This document shows, piece after piece, positions 32,707 through 44,205 of a DNA stretch of 64,000 nucleotides. The notes under the pieces are model-generated. The model did not search any database. It was given only the letters and a program-made list of their open reading frames with translations, and was not told where the DNA came from. Made by a program: the position numbers and the translations under genes. Numbering within the stretch: position 1 is the first letter of the stretch; every line of letters starts with the position of its first letter. Origin of the DNA: Luteibacter yeojuensis (GTDB lineage: Bacteria > Pseudomonadota > Gammaproteobacteria > Xanthomonadales > Rhodanobacteraceae); the NCBI RefSeq assembly GCF_000964085.1, contig NZ_JZRB01000045.1:1-64000 (forward strand), read 5' to 3'.

Positions 32707-33372
32707 ATGACCACCCTCACCACCGCGCCCCTCGCCGGCCTCGTCGACCGCCTTTTCCACGAAGCCGACCAGGTGACCTGGGCCGACAACCCGGCCATCG
32801 CCAACCTCACCCAGGACGACCACCTGCGCCTGATGCGCAGCAAGACCGAATACCGCGACTTCTATGGCGCCCTCAAGGACATGCCGCTGGCTGTGTCGCG
32901 CGAGACGGGCGCCCTGCTCTACATGCTCGCCCGCAGCACCAGGGCCACCACCATCGTCGAGTTCGGCACCTCGTTCGGCATTTCGACCCTGCACCTCGCC
33001 GCGGCGCTGCGCGACAACGGCGGCGGCCGGCTCATCACCACCGAGTTCGAGCCCTCGAAGGTGGCGAAGGCGCGCGAGCACCTGGCGGCCGGCGGCGTCA
33101 TCGACCTTGTCGAGATCCGTGAAGGTGACGCGCTGAAGACCCTGGCCGCCGACCTGCCAGACACCATCGACCTCGTCTTGCTCGACGGTGCCAAAGCGCT
33201 TTATCCCGAGATCCTCGCCCTGCTCGAGCCGCGCCTGCGCACCGGCGCGTTCGTCATCGCCGACAACGCCGATTACAGCCCGGAATACATGGCTCGCATC
33301 CGTGATTCCAGTAACGGCTATCTCTCGGTGCCGTTTTCGGAGGACGTGGAGTTGTCGATGCGCATGGGGTGA
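32707..33372 (+). CDS. O-methyltransferase-like class I SAM methyltransferase
   Basis: 221 aa. Motif I ATTIVEFGTSFGISTLHLAAAL, motif II GRLITTEFEPSKVAKAREHL, IREGDALKTLAADLP and the DLVLLDGAKALYPEILALLEPRLRTGAFVIADNA region belong to the catechol/caffeoyl-CoA O-methyltransferase-like family (Methyltransf_24). The usual metal-site Asp pair is partly kept (LLDGAK, IADNAD). Substrate unknown; control by the divergent TetR regulator is likely. Confidence 0.85.
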   Translation: MTTLTTAPLAGLVDRLFHEADQVTWADNPAIANLTQDDHLRLMRSKTEYRDFYGALKDMPLAVSRETGALLYMLARSTRATTIVEFGTSFGISTLHLAAALRDNGGGRLITTEFEPSKVAKAREHLAAGGVIDLVEIREGDALKTLAADLPDTIDLVLLDGAKALYPEILALLEPRLRTGAFVIADNADYSPEYMARIRDSSNGYLSVPFSEDVELSMRMG

Positions 33373-33375
33373 CCG

Positions 33376-33951
33376 CTACAGGATGGCGCGAAACGCACCT
33401 AGGGTCTTGGTCGTCTGGACGAGACCTTGCCGCAGCAGTACGTCGAGGTACTGCTCGACATCCATGCTGGGATTGGTGAGGTTTGCCCTTTGTTTTCGTG
33501 CCGCCGTCACGACAGAAGGGGCATCGAGGTCAAACAGGTTATCCACGAATTCATCGGGGTGTTGCGATTCGATGCCGAAGGGCTCAAGCGCCTCGGCCGG
33601 AAAGTCGCGCTGATTAAACGTAACGATGACGCTGGCACCGCAACGGATGGCGGCAGCAAGCACGTGACGATCGCCAGGATCCGGAAGCGAGAGGCCCTCG
33701 ACCAAGGACTCGTGCCCTTCGACAACAGCATCAGGGATCGCCCTGTCCATCAACGCAGAGGTGCGATCCATCTGATCCCGTGTCAGGTCGGGACGATTGA
33801 GCAGCAGGTTGCGCTTCCACTCCTCGTGTATTTCGAGGCTCCATCGAGCGCGGAACTGGCCCGATAGCCCAAGCCACATCAGGAAATCACGGAGAGGAGC
33901 CGGGTACAGGACGCAAGCGTCATAGACGGCCGTGAAGGGCGAGTGCCTCAT
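33376..33951 (-). CDS. PIN-domain toxin (VapC50-like)
   Basis: 191 aa. PIN acidic residues are seen in VYDACVLYPAPLRD (Asp11), EEWKRNLLLNRP (Glu), SLPDPGDRHVLAAAIRCGA (two Asp) and VTFNQRDFP (Asp), giving the Mg-dependent RNase site. The protein is longer than standard VapC (about 130 aa) and matches the PIN_3/VapC50 group, which pairs with an excisionase-type HTH antitoxin. It starts inside the stop of that antitoxin gene (ATGA). It likely cleaves RNA, and growth arrest is expected when unneutralised; this is inference from family. Confidence 0.82.
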   Translation of the reverse strand: MRHSPFTAVYDACVLYPAPLRDFLMWLGLSGQFRARWSLEIHEEWKRNLLLNRPDLTRDQMDRTSALMDRAIPDAVVEGHESLVEGLSLPDPGDRHVLAAAIRCGASVIVTFNQRDFPAEALEPFGIESQHPDEFVDNLFDLDAPSVVTAARKQRANLTNPSMDVEQYLDVLLRQGLVQTTKTLGAFRAIL

Positions 33952-34415
33952 TCGTACCCCATTCCGAGCTCTTGCGCCTGCCGGCTAAGCTCCGCCATGG
34001 CATGCTCACTAGCGTTGTCGCGGGCGTCCTTGTACTTCATGAGGTCAGCGAAACGCACCCGGCGATGTTTGCCCGTGCGATGGAAGGGCAGCACGCCCTC
34101 CTCGAGCAGCTTCACCAGATGCGGCCTCGACACATTCAGCAGGTCGGCCGCCTCCTGGGTCGTCAGTTCCGCGTGGACCGGGACGACCTTGACCGCATTC
34201 CCGTCAGCCAACTCCGCGAGGATGTCGACAAGAAGGCGCAGCGCGGACGTGGGCAACTCAACGAAGTGCGCCTTGTTCTTCTCATCGAAGATCTGGATGC
34301 GCTGGGTTTCGCCCCGCGTCGCGAGGAACGCGGCCAGCGCGCGCTGGCCTTCCACGGCGGCACGCACCTCGCGTTCAAGGGGGAGCATCACATTGGGCGG
34401 GGACGTCGTGGACAT
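33948..34415 (-). CDS. Excisionase-type HTH antitoxin of the PIN module
   Basis: 155 aa with AGGAG ahead of the ATG. The C-terminal half is an excisionase/MerR-like HTH (LTTQEAADLLNVSRPHLVKLLEEGVLPFHRTGKHRRVRFADLMKYKDARDNA). The N-terminal half (about 1-85, including ELPTSALRLLVDILAELADGN) is the conserved domain of this antitoxin group. It probably binds the tandem ATTCGAAA repeats upstream and is bound by the PIN protein. Antitoxin-first order and 4-bp overlap are typical for VapBC. Confidence 0.82.
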   Translation of the reverse strand: MSTTSPPNVMLPLEREVRAAVEGQRALAAFLATRGETQRIQIFDEKNKAHFVELPTSALRLLVDILAELADGNAVKVVPVHAELTTQEAADLLNVSRPHLVKLLEEGVLPFHRTGKHRRVRFADLMKYKDARDNASEHAMAELSRQAQELGMGYE

Positions 34416-34444
34416 GTAGGGCTCCTGCAATCGTCAGACAGCTT

Positions 34445-34468
34445 ATTCGAAACATTCGAAATTCGCAA
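34445..34468. promoter_or_regulatory. ATTCGAAA iterons upstream of the PIN module
   Basis: ATTCGAAA at 34445-34452 and 34454-34461, and a third, ATTCGCAA, at 34461-34468; period about 8-9 bp. They lie 30-53 bp before the antitoxin start, over the expected promoter. Each contains the palindrome TTCGAA or a variant. Likely autoregulatory sites. Confidence 0.55.
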
Positions 34469-34547
34469 CAAACGAAATGAGCGGACACCTTGTTATGGCA
34501 CGCGTCGCTTCCTAGTATGGTCGTACTTTCAATATCGAGGCACGTCC

Positions 34548-34997
34548 ATGGATCTCGTCGGCCAGCTTCCACCCGGCCTCACCGGCCTGGAGCAACTCCG
34601 CAAGCTGATGGAACTGGGCGGCCGGCCGCCCATCGGGGAGACGATGGACTTCGACCTCGTCGACGTGGGCGATGGGTTCGCGGCATTCGAGGGCAGGCCC
34701 TCGCTGCGGGTCTACAACCCCATCGGCATGGTGCACGGCGGGTTCGCCGCCGCGCTGCTCGATTCGGCCTGCGGCTGCGCCGTGCACTCCAGGCTCTCGC
34801 CAACGCAGGCGTACACCACGCTGGAGTTGAAGACGGCTTACCACAAGGCCATCGTTGCGGAGACGGGCCTCATGCGCGCGGAAGGCAGGGTGATCACGAT
34901 CGGGCGGCGCGTGGCCTTTACCGAAGCCACGCTGAAGGATGCCGCAGGCAAGCTGTATGCGTCCGCGACGTCGACGCTGCTCGTTATGGAGCGCTAA
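34548..34997 (+). CDS. PaaI-family hotdog thioesterase
   Basis: 149 aa. The hotdog signature YNPIGMVHGGFAAALLDSACGCAVHSRL contains the HGG motif and the catalytic Asp; ELKTAYHKAI and RVAFTEATLKDAAGKLYASATSTLLV complete the fold. Members hydrolyse acyl-CoA or phenylacetyl-CoA-like esters. No phenylacetate genes are near, so the substrate is open. Convergent with the next SDR gene, 7 bp apart. Confidence 0.85.
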   Translation: MDLVGQLPPGLTGLEQLRKLMELGGRPPIGETMDFDLVDVGDGFAAFEGRPSLRVYNPIGMVHGGFAAALLDSACGCAVHSRLSPTQAYTTLELKTAYHKAIVAETGLMRAEGRVITIGRRVAFTEATLKDAAGKLYASATSTLLVMER

Positions 34998-35004
34998 CGC
35001 GCCC

Positions 35005-35712
35005 TCACCACGGCACGGCCTTGCTGTTCCGATCAAGGTACTCGAGCCCGGGGCGCGCACGCTTCGCCAGCATGAGCTCGACGAGCAGCGGGATACTCTC
35101 TTCCACGGTGTACGGCGCATCGTCGCCACCGAGGTCGGTGCGGATCCAGCCCGGCGCCAGGAGCAGCAACGACCGCTGGCTCCCGGCCTGCCGTGCCGCG
35201 TAGCTGCGCATGTATTGGTTGAGCGCCGCCTTCGAGCCACGGTAGAGCTCGCGGCCGCCGCGGGTGTTATCCGTGATGCTGCCCTGCCCCGACGACATCA
35301 CGCCGAGCATGCCGTCGGCATGGACCAGGCCTTCTAGGCCCTCGACGACGCGCATGGGGCTGAGCGCGTTGGTGACCATGACCTGGATGAACTCATCGGT
35401 GGATACCTCGGCGATGGTCTGCGTCGGGTCTTCGTTGGTCGTGCCGGCGTTGACGAACAGGATGTCGAACCGGCGTGCCGACAGGCGCGCCTTCAGCGCC
35501 GCGATCTCCGCGGGCGCCGTGATATCGAGCTGCTCTACCGCGATAAGACCGGGTTGCGCGTCGGCGAGATCGTGCAGCGGCGTGCGGCGGGTGCCACGCA
35601 CCGTTCCCACGACCTCCCAGCCGCGGCCAGCGAAGGCCTCTGCAAGTGCAAGCCCCAGCCCCCGCGAGGCGCCGACGAGGAGGATGCTTCCGGTCTGTGG
35701 TGATGCCGTCAT
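35005..35712 (-). CDS. Short-chain dehydrogenase/reductase
   Basis: 235 aa. LLVGASRGLGLALAEAF (NAD(P) motif), FVNAGTTNEDPTQTIAEVSTDEFIQVMVTNAL and MSSGQGSITDNTRGGRELYRGSKAALNQYMRSYA hold the Ser-Tyr-Lys triad. This subgroup resembles C-factor/CsgA-like SDRs, many of which are uncharacterised. The FVNAGT replaces NNAG, as in that group. It lies on the strand of the following saccharopine-like and SDR genes but is separated by 71 bp. Confidence 0.85.
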   Translation of the reverse strand: MTASPQTGSILLVGASRGLGLALAEAFAGRGWEVVGTVRGTRRTPLHDLADAQPGLIAVEQLDITAPAEIAALKARLSARRFDILFVNAGTTNEDPTQTIAEVSTDEFIQVMVTNALSPMRVVEGLEGLVHADGMLGVMSSGQGSITDNTRGGRELYRGSKAALNQYMRSYAARQAGSQRSLLLLAPGWIRTDLGGDDAPYTVEESIPLLVELMLAKRARPGLEYLDRNSKAVPW

Positions 35713-35783
35713 GGGTGCGAACCTTGGTAGCCAGGCGATCCCACGATTCTCCCTTCTCGCGACTTAACCCCGGGCATCCACCG

Positions 35784-37445
35784 TCAGGGAGGCGACGGCG
35801 CCAGGCTGCCCTGGTAGTGAACGATGCGGCCCACGATGGGCATCGCGATCTCGACATCGAAATGGAACCTGCCGTCCTCCTCATGCTCGAAGCTCACCCC
35901 GCGCGGCAGGAGGAACGGCGGCATCGGCAGGCCGAAAAGCGACCATCTCCGCGGCACGAGAAGGAGCTTGTCGCCGTCGCGCACCAACGCGAGGGAGAAC
36001 GTAGCGACGCCGAAGCGCTCGACCAGGAGCCGCGCATCCTTGCCCTCGCCCTCGTACTGCACCGACGAAAACGAGCGGCCATCGAACGTCCGCGTCCACA
36101 GCTCGCCATCGCCCTGCGGCGTAAACGCTACGCTGACCGGTACGTTCTCGCCGGCCTTGGGGAAGCCGACGACCGCACGCACCAGCTTCGCGAGCAAGCC
36201 GTGGCCGTGCTCCACGCGCGCACGGCCCTGCCACTGGCGGCGCGAGGACGTGCCGTGGAGTTCGCGCAGCCGCGTTGGCAACGTGTCGTAGGCATCGGCA
36301 AGGATGCGGCGATACAGCGGCGCCCCAGCGTCGTCGGTGCGAAACCCTGTGACGATGCCGCGCCGCGCGAACATCGCGTCGTAGTCGGTGAGCGCCAGCG
36401 CGTGCGTGGCCGCGCGCGCGCCGGTATCGGGGCGAATGCCGTCGAGCCGCTTGCGGACGATGGCCTCGACCGCCATCGACGGGATGAACGGCCCGCTATC
36501 CCCTTCCGCCAGAAGGTGCCACGTGCGCTCGGCCGGCTTTCCGTCGGCGATGCCCCGTGCCCGGACGAACATGCCGCCGCGGTGCTCACCCATGCGCGCG
36601 GCATTGAGCACCCAGTGGAACAGGGGCGACAGCGGCTCGAGCGAGGGCAGCCCCAGGTGGGCGCGCGCGGCCGCGAGGCCATTCAGCATCCGGTGCAGGA
36701 ACTCGGGCGTGGGGCCCGCGCCGAACCAGATATTGCGCAGTGACGGGTATTCACGCGGCAAGACACGCAGGTCGGGCACTTCGGCCAGCGAAAAGTGGAT
36801 GCTGCGCAACGGCAGCGTGCCAGGCACCGCCACGGTGAACCGGCGGCTCTCCGCGAGGCCCGGGCCGTCGGCCGGCTTGCCATCGCGCAGCAGCCCGACG
36901 GGCGCGCCCGCGTAGCTCACCACGGCACGCACCACGTTCAGCCCCACGCCGGCGAACGGGGACGGCGCGATGCCCGCATCCACGTCGACCAGCGTCATCG
37001 TCTTCGACATCTCGCGCAGCACGGCCGAGGTCAGCACCGGGCAGGTGCTGACGCCGGACAGGACGACGACGCCGGCCGCCTTTGCCTGGGCGTCGAGCGC
37101 CGCGACGCCCGAAACGAAGTCGACGGAGTCCGCCAGGTCGACGTAATCGATGCCCGCGGCAATGCAGGCTTCGATCACGACGTAAGGGTTCGCGCCATAG
37201 CCCTGGAACGGACCTGACGCGTCCACGACGAGGTCGGGGCGTTCGGCATCCAGCGCGGCGGCGATGTCGAGGCGGTCGAGCTTCAGCGGCCTGGCGCGCG
37301 CGGCACCCTGGTAGCTTGCGCAGAACGCGCTGGCCTTGGCCAGGTCACGCCCACCGATGATCAAGTCGAGTTCGGGCCGGTCGGAAAGGAGCTGGGCCAG
37401 GCGCGCGCCGAACACGCCATAGCCACCAAGGATCAGGATCCGCAT
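35784..37445 (-). CDS. Saccharopine-dehydrogenase-like NAD(P)-binding protein with C-terminal DUF4166 domain
   Basis: 553 aa. The N-terminal part is a Rossmann domain: MRILILGGYGVFGARLAQLLSDRP and LDLIIGGRDLAKA, LVVDASGPFQGYG, YVDLADSVDFV, typical of saccharopine dehydrogenase-like oxidoreductases. The last ~190 residues (FPKAGENVPVSVAFTPQGDGELWTRTFDGRSFSS ...) form a DUF4166 domain, usually fused in this order in proteobacteria. The reaction is unknown; it is not lysine biosynthesis. On the minus strand with the flanking SDR genes. Confidence 0.85.
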   Translation of the reverse strand: MRILILGGYGVFGARLAQLLSDRPELDLIIGGRDLAKASAFCASYQGAARARPLKLDRLDIAAALDAERPDLVVDASGPFQGYGANPYVVIEACIAAGIDYVDLADSVDFVSGVAALDAQAKAAGVVVLSGVSTCPVLTSAVLREMSKTMTLVDVDAGIAPSPFAGVGLNVVRAVVSYAGAPVGLLRDGKPADGPGLAESRRFTVAVPGTLPLRSIHFSLAEVPDLRVLPREYPSLRNIWFGAGPTPEFLHRMLNGLAAARAHLGLPSLEPLSPLFHWVLNAARMGEHRGGMFVRARGIADGKPAERTWHLLAEGDSGPFIPSMAVEAIVRKRLDGIRPDTGARAATHALALTDYDAMFARRGIVTGFRTDDAGAPLYRRILADAYDTLPTRLRELHGTSSRRQWQGRARVEHGHGLLAKLVRAVVGFPKAGENVPVSVAFTPQGDGELWTRTFDGRSFSSVQYEGEGKDARLLVERFGVATFSLALVRDGDKLLLVPRRWSLFGLPMPPFLLPRGVSFEHEEDGRFHFDVEIAMPIVGRIVHYQGSLAPSPP

Positions 37446-37518
37446 CGTGCGCGCTTGTCGTCCGTGTCATTCACTGCCGTGCACTGTTGCGAACGGCGTG
37501 GCGGGCGTCAAGCGTGGG

Positions 37519-38556
37519 TCACGGCACCTGCACTAACCCAAGGCGCACGAGGCTCTCCGCCGTGGCCACGATGGCATCGCCCTGCGAGCGCGGCTGCCAG
37601 CCGAGCACGCGCCGGGCTTTCGCGCCACTCACGTTCATGTCCTGCCCCAGCAGCGGCAGGATGCCCTTCAGCGCCGGGTTGCGCCGTGCGGCCAGGCGCA
37701 CCAGCCAGTTCGGCATCACGCGCCGCGGCGTGCGGGCGGCGATGGGGCCCACGCGTTCGCGCAGCACCTTCGCCACCTCGGCCATCCACAGGCTGTCGCC
37801 GGCCGTGGCGACGAAGCGTTCGCCGGCCGCGGCAGGGTCGAGCATGGCGCGCAGGTGCAGGTCGGCCACGTCGCGCACGTCGACGAAACCAGAGTTCACC
37901 TTCGGGCACGCAGGCTGCCCTTCGAGCATGTTCTTGATGATGCGGATCGAATGCGAAAAGTCCGCGCCCAGCACCGGGCCCAGGACAGCCACCGGGTTCA
38001 CGGCCGCCAGCTCCATCCCTTGCCCCTCGCGGGCGATGAAATCCCACGCCGCACGCTCGGCCAGCGTCTTCGATTTCTGGTAGCCCCACACGTTGCCGCC
38101 AAGGTCGGTCCAGTCGGTTTCATCGAATGGCCGGCGGTGCGCGGCCTTGTGCCCCGCGCCAATGGCGCCGAAGGCCGAGGTGAGCACCACCCGCTTCGCA
38201 CCGGCGGCGCGTGCCGCGCGGAGCACGCGCAGGTTGCCGTCGACGGCAGGCCGGATCCACTCGTCGTCGTTGGCCTTCTCGCCCGTCGGCGTGGGCGAGG
38301 CGCCATGGATGACATAGGTGCAGCCCTTCGCCGCGTCGGCCCACCCGAGGTCGCTGCTGAGGTCGGCACGAACAAAGGTGAGCCTGTCACCCGCATCGAC
38401 ACCACCCGTGCGGAGGTGTTCGCGCACCTCCCCTTCCCGTGTCAGCGAGCGGACGGTGGTCCGTACGCGAAAGCCCGCGTCGAGCAGCGCGATGATGCAG
38501 TGCTGGGCGATGAAACCGGTGCCGCCCGTGACAAGTACCTGTGTGTTGGTATTCAT
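37519..38556 (-). CDS. Extended SDR, dihydroflavonol 4-reductase-like
   Basis: 345 aa. Rossmann motif VLVTGGTGFIAQHCIIALLDAGFRVRTTVRS, the VIHGASPTPT motif, and catalytic VVLTSAFGAIGAG with YQKSKTLAERAAWDF (Tyr-x3-Lys). NPVAVLGPVLGADFSHSI follows, as in aldehyde/dihydroflavonol reductases such as yeast GRE2-like and bacterial cinnamyl-type enzymes. It starts 6 bp after the AKR gene stop, so both are co-transcribed and probably under the divergent AraC regulator. Confidence 0.88.
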   Translation of the reverse strand: MNTNTQVLVTGGTGFIAQHCIIALLDAGFRVRTTVRSLTREGEVREHLRTGGVDAGDRLTFVRADLSSDLGWADAAKGCTYVIHGASPTPTGEKANDDEWIRPAVDGNLRVLRAARAAGAKRVVLTSAFGAIGAGHKAAHRRPFDETDWTDLGGNVWGYQKSKTLAERAAWDFIAREGQGMELAAVNPVAVLGPVLGADFSHSIRIIKNMLEGQPACPKVNSGFVDVRDVADLHLRAMLDPAAAGERFVATAGDSLWMAEVAKVLRERVGPIAARTPRRVMPNWLVRLAARRNPALKGILPLLGQDMNVSGAKARRVLGWQPRSQGDAIVATAESLVRLGLVQVP

Positions 38557-38562
38557 GGGGCC

Positions 38563-39591
<1,029 letters not shown>

Positions 39592-39655
39592 TTAGGGAGA
39601 ACACGCTGTACTTCGAATACTTTATAGTGCGAATTAATTGCGCGAGAGTACGAGC

Positions 39656-40582
39656 ATGAGCACCGACCCGTTTTCGGACATCCTCAGGTTCACCCAGGCG
39701 CAATCGTTGGTAACGGGCGGCTTCTCCGCCGGCGGCGAGTGGGCCATACGCTTCCCGCCGCCCAGCAGCATCAAGTTCTTCGCCGTGGTGAACGGCGGAT
39801 GCTGGGTCACCATCGAGGGCGAGCCCGAGCCCACCTGGTTCGGCACGGGCGACGTGGGCCTCATCACGGCACCACGCGGCCTGGTGCTTTCCAGCGCCGT
39901 CGGCGTCACGCCCGTGGATGCGATGGCGGTCTTCTCGGGTTCGGGCAAAAGCGTCGCCATGCTCGGCGACGGCCAGGACTTCGCGCATATCGGTGGCCAC
40001 GTGCTGCTCGATCCGGCCAGCGGGCGCCTGCTCGCCGATGTGCTACCAGCGTGGATCCACGTCGACGCCACCTCGCCCCAGGCGGCATCGTTCCGCTGGC
40101 TGCTTGCCGAGCTGGTCGCGGAACGCCGGGCCACCCTGCCCGGTAACCAGCTAGCCGCGGCGCAGCTCTCGCAATTGCTCTTCATCCAGGTCCTGCGTGC
40201 GCACCTGCAGACCTCGGGCCCCATGCCCGCCGGCTGGCTACGTGCCCTGGGCGACCCGCGCATCGCGCCGGCCGTGCGCCTGATGCACGCGGACCCTGCC
40301 CGCGGCTGGGGCCTCGAGGAACTGGCCCAGGCCTGCGCCATGTCGCGCACCACCTTCGCCAACCGCTTCCGCGATGTCGCCGGCGCCACGCCGCTGGCGT
40401 ACCTCACGGCATGGCGGATGCACCTCGCCAGCCGCTCGCTGCGCGAAGGCAAGGCATCGGTGGCGGTGCTCGCGCAGGAGCTGGGTTATGCGTCGGAGAG
40501 TGCGTTCAGCACGGCGTTCAAACGCGCCACGGGGGAATCGCCGCGGGCGTTCCGGCTCGCAACGCGTAGCGCCATGGCCTAG
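39656..40582 (+). CDS. AraC-family transcriptional regulator (Cupin_6 type)
   Basis: 308 aa; ATG chosen, a TTG six codons upstream is possible. Cupin_6 N-domain: DPFSDILRFTQAQSLVTGGFSAGGEWAIRFPPPSSIKFFAVVNGGCWVTIEGE. C-terminal HTHs: WGLEELAQACAMSRTTFANRFRDVAGATPLAYLTAWRMHLASRSL and SVAVLAQELGYASESAFSTAFKRATGESPRAFR. Divergent from the AKR gene with a 97-bp intergenic region; expected to activate AKR and the SDR behind it in response to a small molecule. Shares CTAG stops with the convergent DCC gene. Confidence 0.92.
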   Translation: MSTDPFSDILRFTQAQSLVTGGFSAGGEWAIRFPPPSSIKFFAVVNGGCWVTIEGEPEPTWFGTGDVGLITAPRGLVLSSAVGVTPVDAMAVFSGSGKSVAMLGDGQDFAHIGGHVLLDPASGRLLADVLPAWIHVDATSPQAASFRWLLAELVAERRATLPGNQLAAAQLSQLLFIQVLRAHLQTSGPMPAGWLRALGDPRIAPAVRLMHADPARGWGLEELAQACAMSRTTFANRFRDVAGATPLAYLTAWRMHLASRSLREGKASVAVLAQELGYASESAFSTAFKRATGESPRAFRLATRSAMA

Positions 40583-40977
40583 AGCAGGCGGTCCCTGAAT
40601 TCATCCGCTGGCAACCAGCAGGTGTCGCGCTTGCCAAACAGCCGGTAGCGATGCCGCGCCACCCACCGATAAACCGGATCACGCAGGAATCGCGGCACGT
40701 ACCTTGCGACCGAAAGCGCGCGCCATGGGAAGGCGAGGCGCGAGTAGATCTCGCACACCGCATCACTGTCGCGCCATACCCGGCTGCCATCGACCACGAG
40801 GATGGTGGTGGGGTTGGCCGGGTCGAGGCCGTTCGCCAGGCAAAGCTCGGTACCTACCGGCCCCTGCATGGCGGCGAGCCGGAACCGGCCCGCCTTGTCG
40901 TGGTTCAGCACGAACTGGGCGTTAGCCGAGCACAGGACGCACTCGGCATCGAAAAGGATGACCGGCCCGCCGGCCAT
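40579..40977 (-). CDS. DCC-family thiol-disulfide oxidoreductase-like protein (DUF393)
   Basis: 132 aa. The name-giving DxxCxxC motif is seen as LFDAECVLCSANAQFV (Cys13, Cys16), with the family marks FRLAAMQGPVG, VDGSRVWRDSDAVCEIYSRL, RDPVYRWVARHRYRLFGKRDTCWLP. Thioredoxin-like fold is predicted but the reaction is not known. Start at MAGGPVIL; its ATG overlaps the guaA stop by one base (TGATG), suggesting co-translation with guaA. Confidence 0.85.
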   Translation of the reverse strand: MAGGPVILFDAECVLCSANAQFVLNHDKAGRFRLAAMQGPVGTELCLANGLDPANPTTILVVDGSRVWRDSDAVCEIYSRLAFPWRALSVARYVPRFLRDPVYRWVARHRYRLFGKRDTCWLPADEFRDRLL

Positions 40978-42533
40978 CACTCCCACTCAATCGTCGCCGG
41001 CGGCTTGCCCGAGATGTCATAAACAACACGAGAAATACCACGCAACTCATTGATAATACGCGTAGAGCACTTATCAAGGAAGTCATACGGCAGGTGCGCC
41101 CAGTGCGCCGTCATGAAGTCGATCGTCTCCACGGCTCGCAGGGCGATCACCCACTCATAAGCACGGCCGTCGCCGACGACACCCACCGAACGCACCGGCA
41201 GGAACACGGCGAAGGCCTGGCTCACGCGGTCGTACAGGCCGTGCGCGCGGAGTTCTTCGATGAAGATGGCATCGGCGCGCTGCAACAGGTCGACGTATTC
41301 CGGCTTCACCTCGCCCAGCACGCGCACGCCCAGGCCCGGGCCCGGGAACGGGTGGCGGTAGACCATCTCGCGCGGCAGGCCGAGCTCGACGCCGATGCGG
41401 CGCACCTCGTCCTTGAACAGCTCGCGCAGCGGCTCGACGAGCTTGAGCTTCATGTGCTCCGGCAGGCCGCCCACGTTGTGGTGGCTCTTGATGACGTGGG
41501 CCTTGCCCGTCTTGCTGCCGGCGGATTCGATCACGTCAGGGTAGATGGTGCCCTGGGCCAGCCACTTCACGCCTTCGAGCTTGGCGGATTCCTCGTCGAA
41601 CACCTCGACGAACAGGCGGCCGATGACCTTGCGCTTGGCTTCCGGGTCGTCCACGCCGGCCAGGGCATCGAAGAAGCGCTGCTTCGCGTCGACGCGGATG
41701 ACATGGACGCCCATGTGCTCGGCCATGGTGGCCATCACCTGGTCGCCTTCCTGGTAGCGCAGCAGGCCGGTGTCGACGAACACGCAGGTGAGCTGGTGGC
41801 CGATGGCCTTCTCCAGCAGCGCGGCGACGACGGAGGAGTCGACGCCACCGCTCAGGCCCAGCAGCACGCGATCGGAACCCACCTGCTCGCGGACGCGGGC
41901 CACGGCGTCCTCGATGATGTGCGCGGCATCCCACAGGGTGGCCGAGCCGCAGAGATCGACGACGAAGCGGCGCAGCAGCTCCATGCCCTTCTTGGTGTGG
42001 GTGACTTCCGGGTGGAACTGCAGGCCGTAGAAGCGGCGCGCGTCGTCGGCCATGGCGGCCAGCGGCAGGCTGGGCGTGGAGGCCGTGGGGCGGAAGCCGT
42101 CGGGCAGCTTGGTGACGCGGTCGCCGTGGGACATCCACACGCCCAGGGCTTCACCGTCGTCCATCACGCTGTCGAACAGGCCGCACGAGGCGAAGGTGAC
42201 CGTGGCCGGGCCGAACTCGCGGTGGTGGCCGGCTTCGACCTTGCCGCCGAGCTGCTCGGACATGGTCTGCATGCCGTAGCAGATGCCAAGCACCGGCACG
42301 CCCAGTTCGAAGACCACCTGAGGGGCGCGCGGCGAGTCGGCCTCGGTGACGGATTCCGGGCCACCCGAGAGGATGACACCGCGCGGGTTGAAGCCGGGGA
42401 TCTCTTCCGGGGCGTGATCCCAGGCCCACACTTCGCAATAGACACCGATCTCGCGGATGCGGCGGGCGATCAGCTGCGTGTACTGCGAGCCAAAGTCGAG
42501 GATGAGGATCTTGTCGCTATGGATGTCGGTCAT
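40977..42533 (-). CDS. guaA: GMP synthase (glutamine-hydrolysing)
   Basis: 518 aa. The N-terminal amidotransferase has [15 protein letters not shown], nucleophile Cys in VLGICYGMQ and HPE in QFHPEVTHT. The ATP-pyrophosphatase loop [16 protein letters not shown] and C-terminal dimerisation domain with [16 protein letters not shown] follow. It aminates XMP to GMP. Start at [10 protein letters not shown]; a longer frame adds 56 basic residues unlike any GuaA. Lies 94 bp downstream of guaB with a terminator-like hairpin between. Confidence 0.98.
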   Translation of the reverse strand: MTDIHSDKILILDFGSQYTQLIARRIREIGVYCEVWAWDHAPEEIPGFNPRGVILSGGPESVTEADSPRAPQVVFELGVPVLGICYGMQTMSEQLGGKVEAGHHREFGPATVTFASCGLFDSVMDDGEALGVWMSHGDRVTKLPDGFRPTASTPSLPLAAMADDARRFYGLQFHPEVTHTKKGMELLRRFVVDLCGSATLWDAAHIIEDAVARVREQVGSDRVLLGLSGGVDSSVVAALLEKAIGHQLTCVFVDTGLLRYQEGDQVMATMAEHMGVHVIRVDAKQRFFDALAGVDDPEAKRKVIGRLFVEVFDEESAKLEGVKWLAQGTIYPDVIESAGSKTGKAHVIKSHHNVGGLPEHMKLKLVEPLRELFKDEVRRIGVELGLPREMVYRHPFPGPGLGVRVLGEVKPEYVDLLQRADAIFIEELRAHGLYDRVSQAFAVFLPVRSVGVVGDGRAYEWVIALRAVETIDFMTAHWAHLPYDFLDKCSTRIINELRGISRVVYDISGKPPATIEWE

Positions 42534-42564
42534 CGGAACGGCCTGCAGTGGCATGCGGTAAGTC

Positions 42565-42595
42565 AAAAAGCAGAACGCCCACTGCGAGCGGGCGT
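42565..42595 (-). terminator. Attenuator-like terminator between guaB and guaA
   Basis: On the minus strand ACGCCC (complement of 42590-42595) pairs with GGGCGT (complement of 42575-42580) around a 9-nt loop, followed by TCTGC and five T (42565-42569). It stands 32 bp after the guaB stop and 31 bp before the guaA start, and would lower guaA expression relative to guaB. Confidence 0.55.
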
Positions 42596-42627
42596 CCTGG
42601 GTCCACCGGGAAGAGCGCCTGGCGGCG

Positions 42628-44082
<1,455 letters not shown>

Positions 44083-44110
44083 AGCATTAGTCCCGCGAGT
44101 AAATCACGCC

Positions 44111-44116
44111 ATTATA
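44111..44116 (-). promoter_or_regulatory. Probable -10 box of guaB
   Basis: TATAAT (plus strand ATTATA) 28 bp upstream of the guaB start, inside an AT-poor region. The -35 position is weak (TGTCGC at 17-bp spacing). An 8-bp palindrome GTTGCAAC at 44123-44130 lies in the spacer and may bind a regulator. Confidence 0.6.
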
Positions 44117-44205
44117 CCTCGCGTTGCAACATTGCGACAGGGGGTGCGACACATCATCTGGTGTCTCTGCGCACCGACAACCCCACCCACTGCCGAAACC
44201 TGGCG

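Noticed and set aside
35784-37445. Lysine-pathway saccharopine dehydrogenase
   Set aside because: Only the Rossmann part matches. The C-terminal DUF4166 fusion and the context argue against lysine metabolism.
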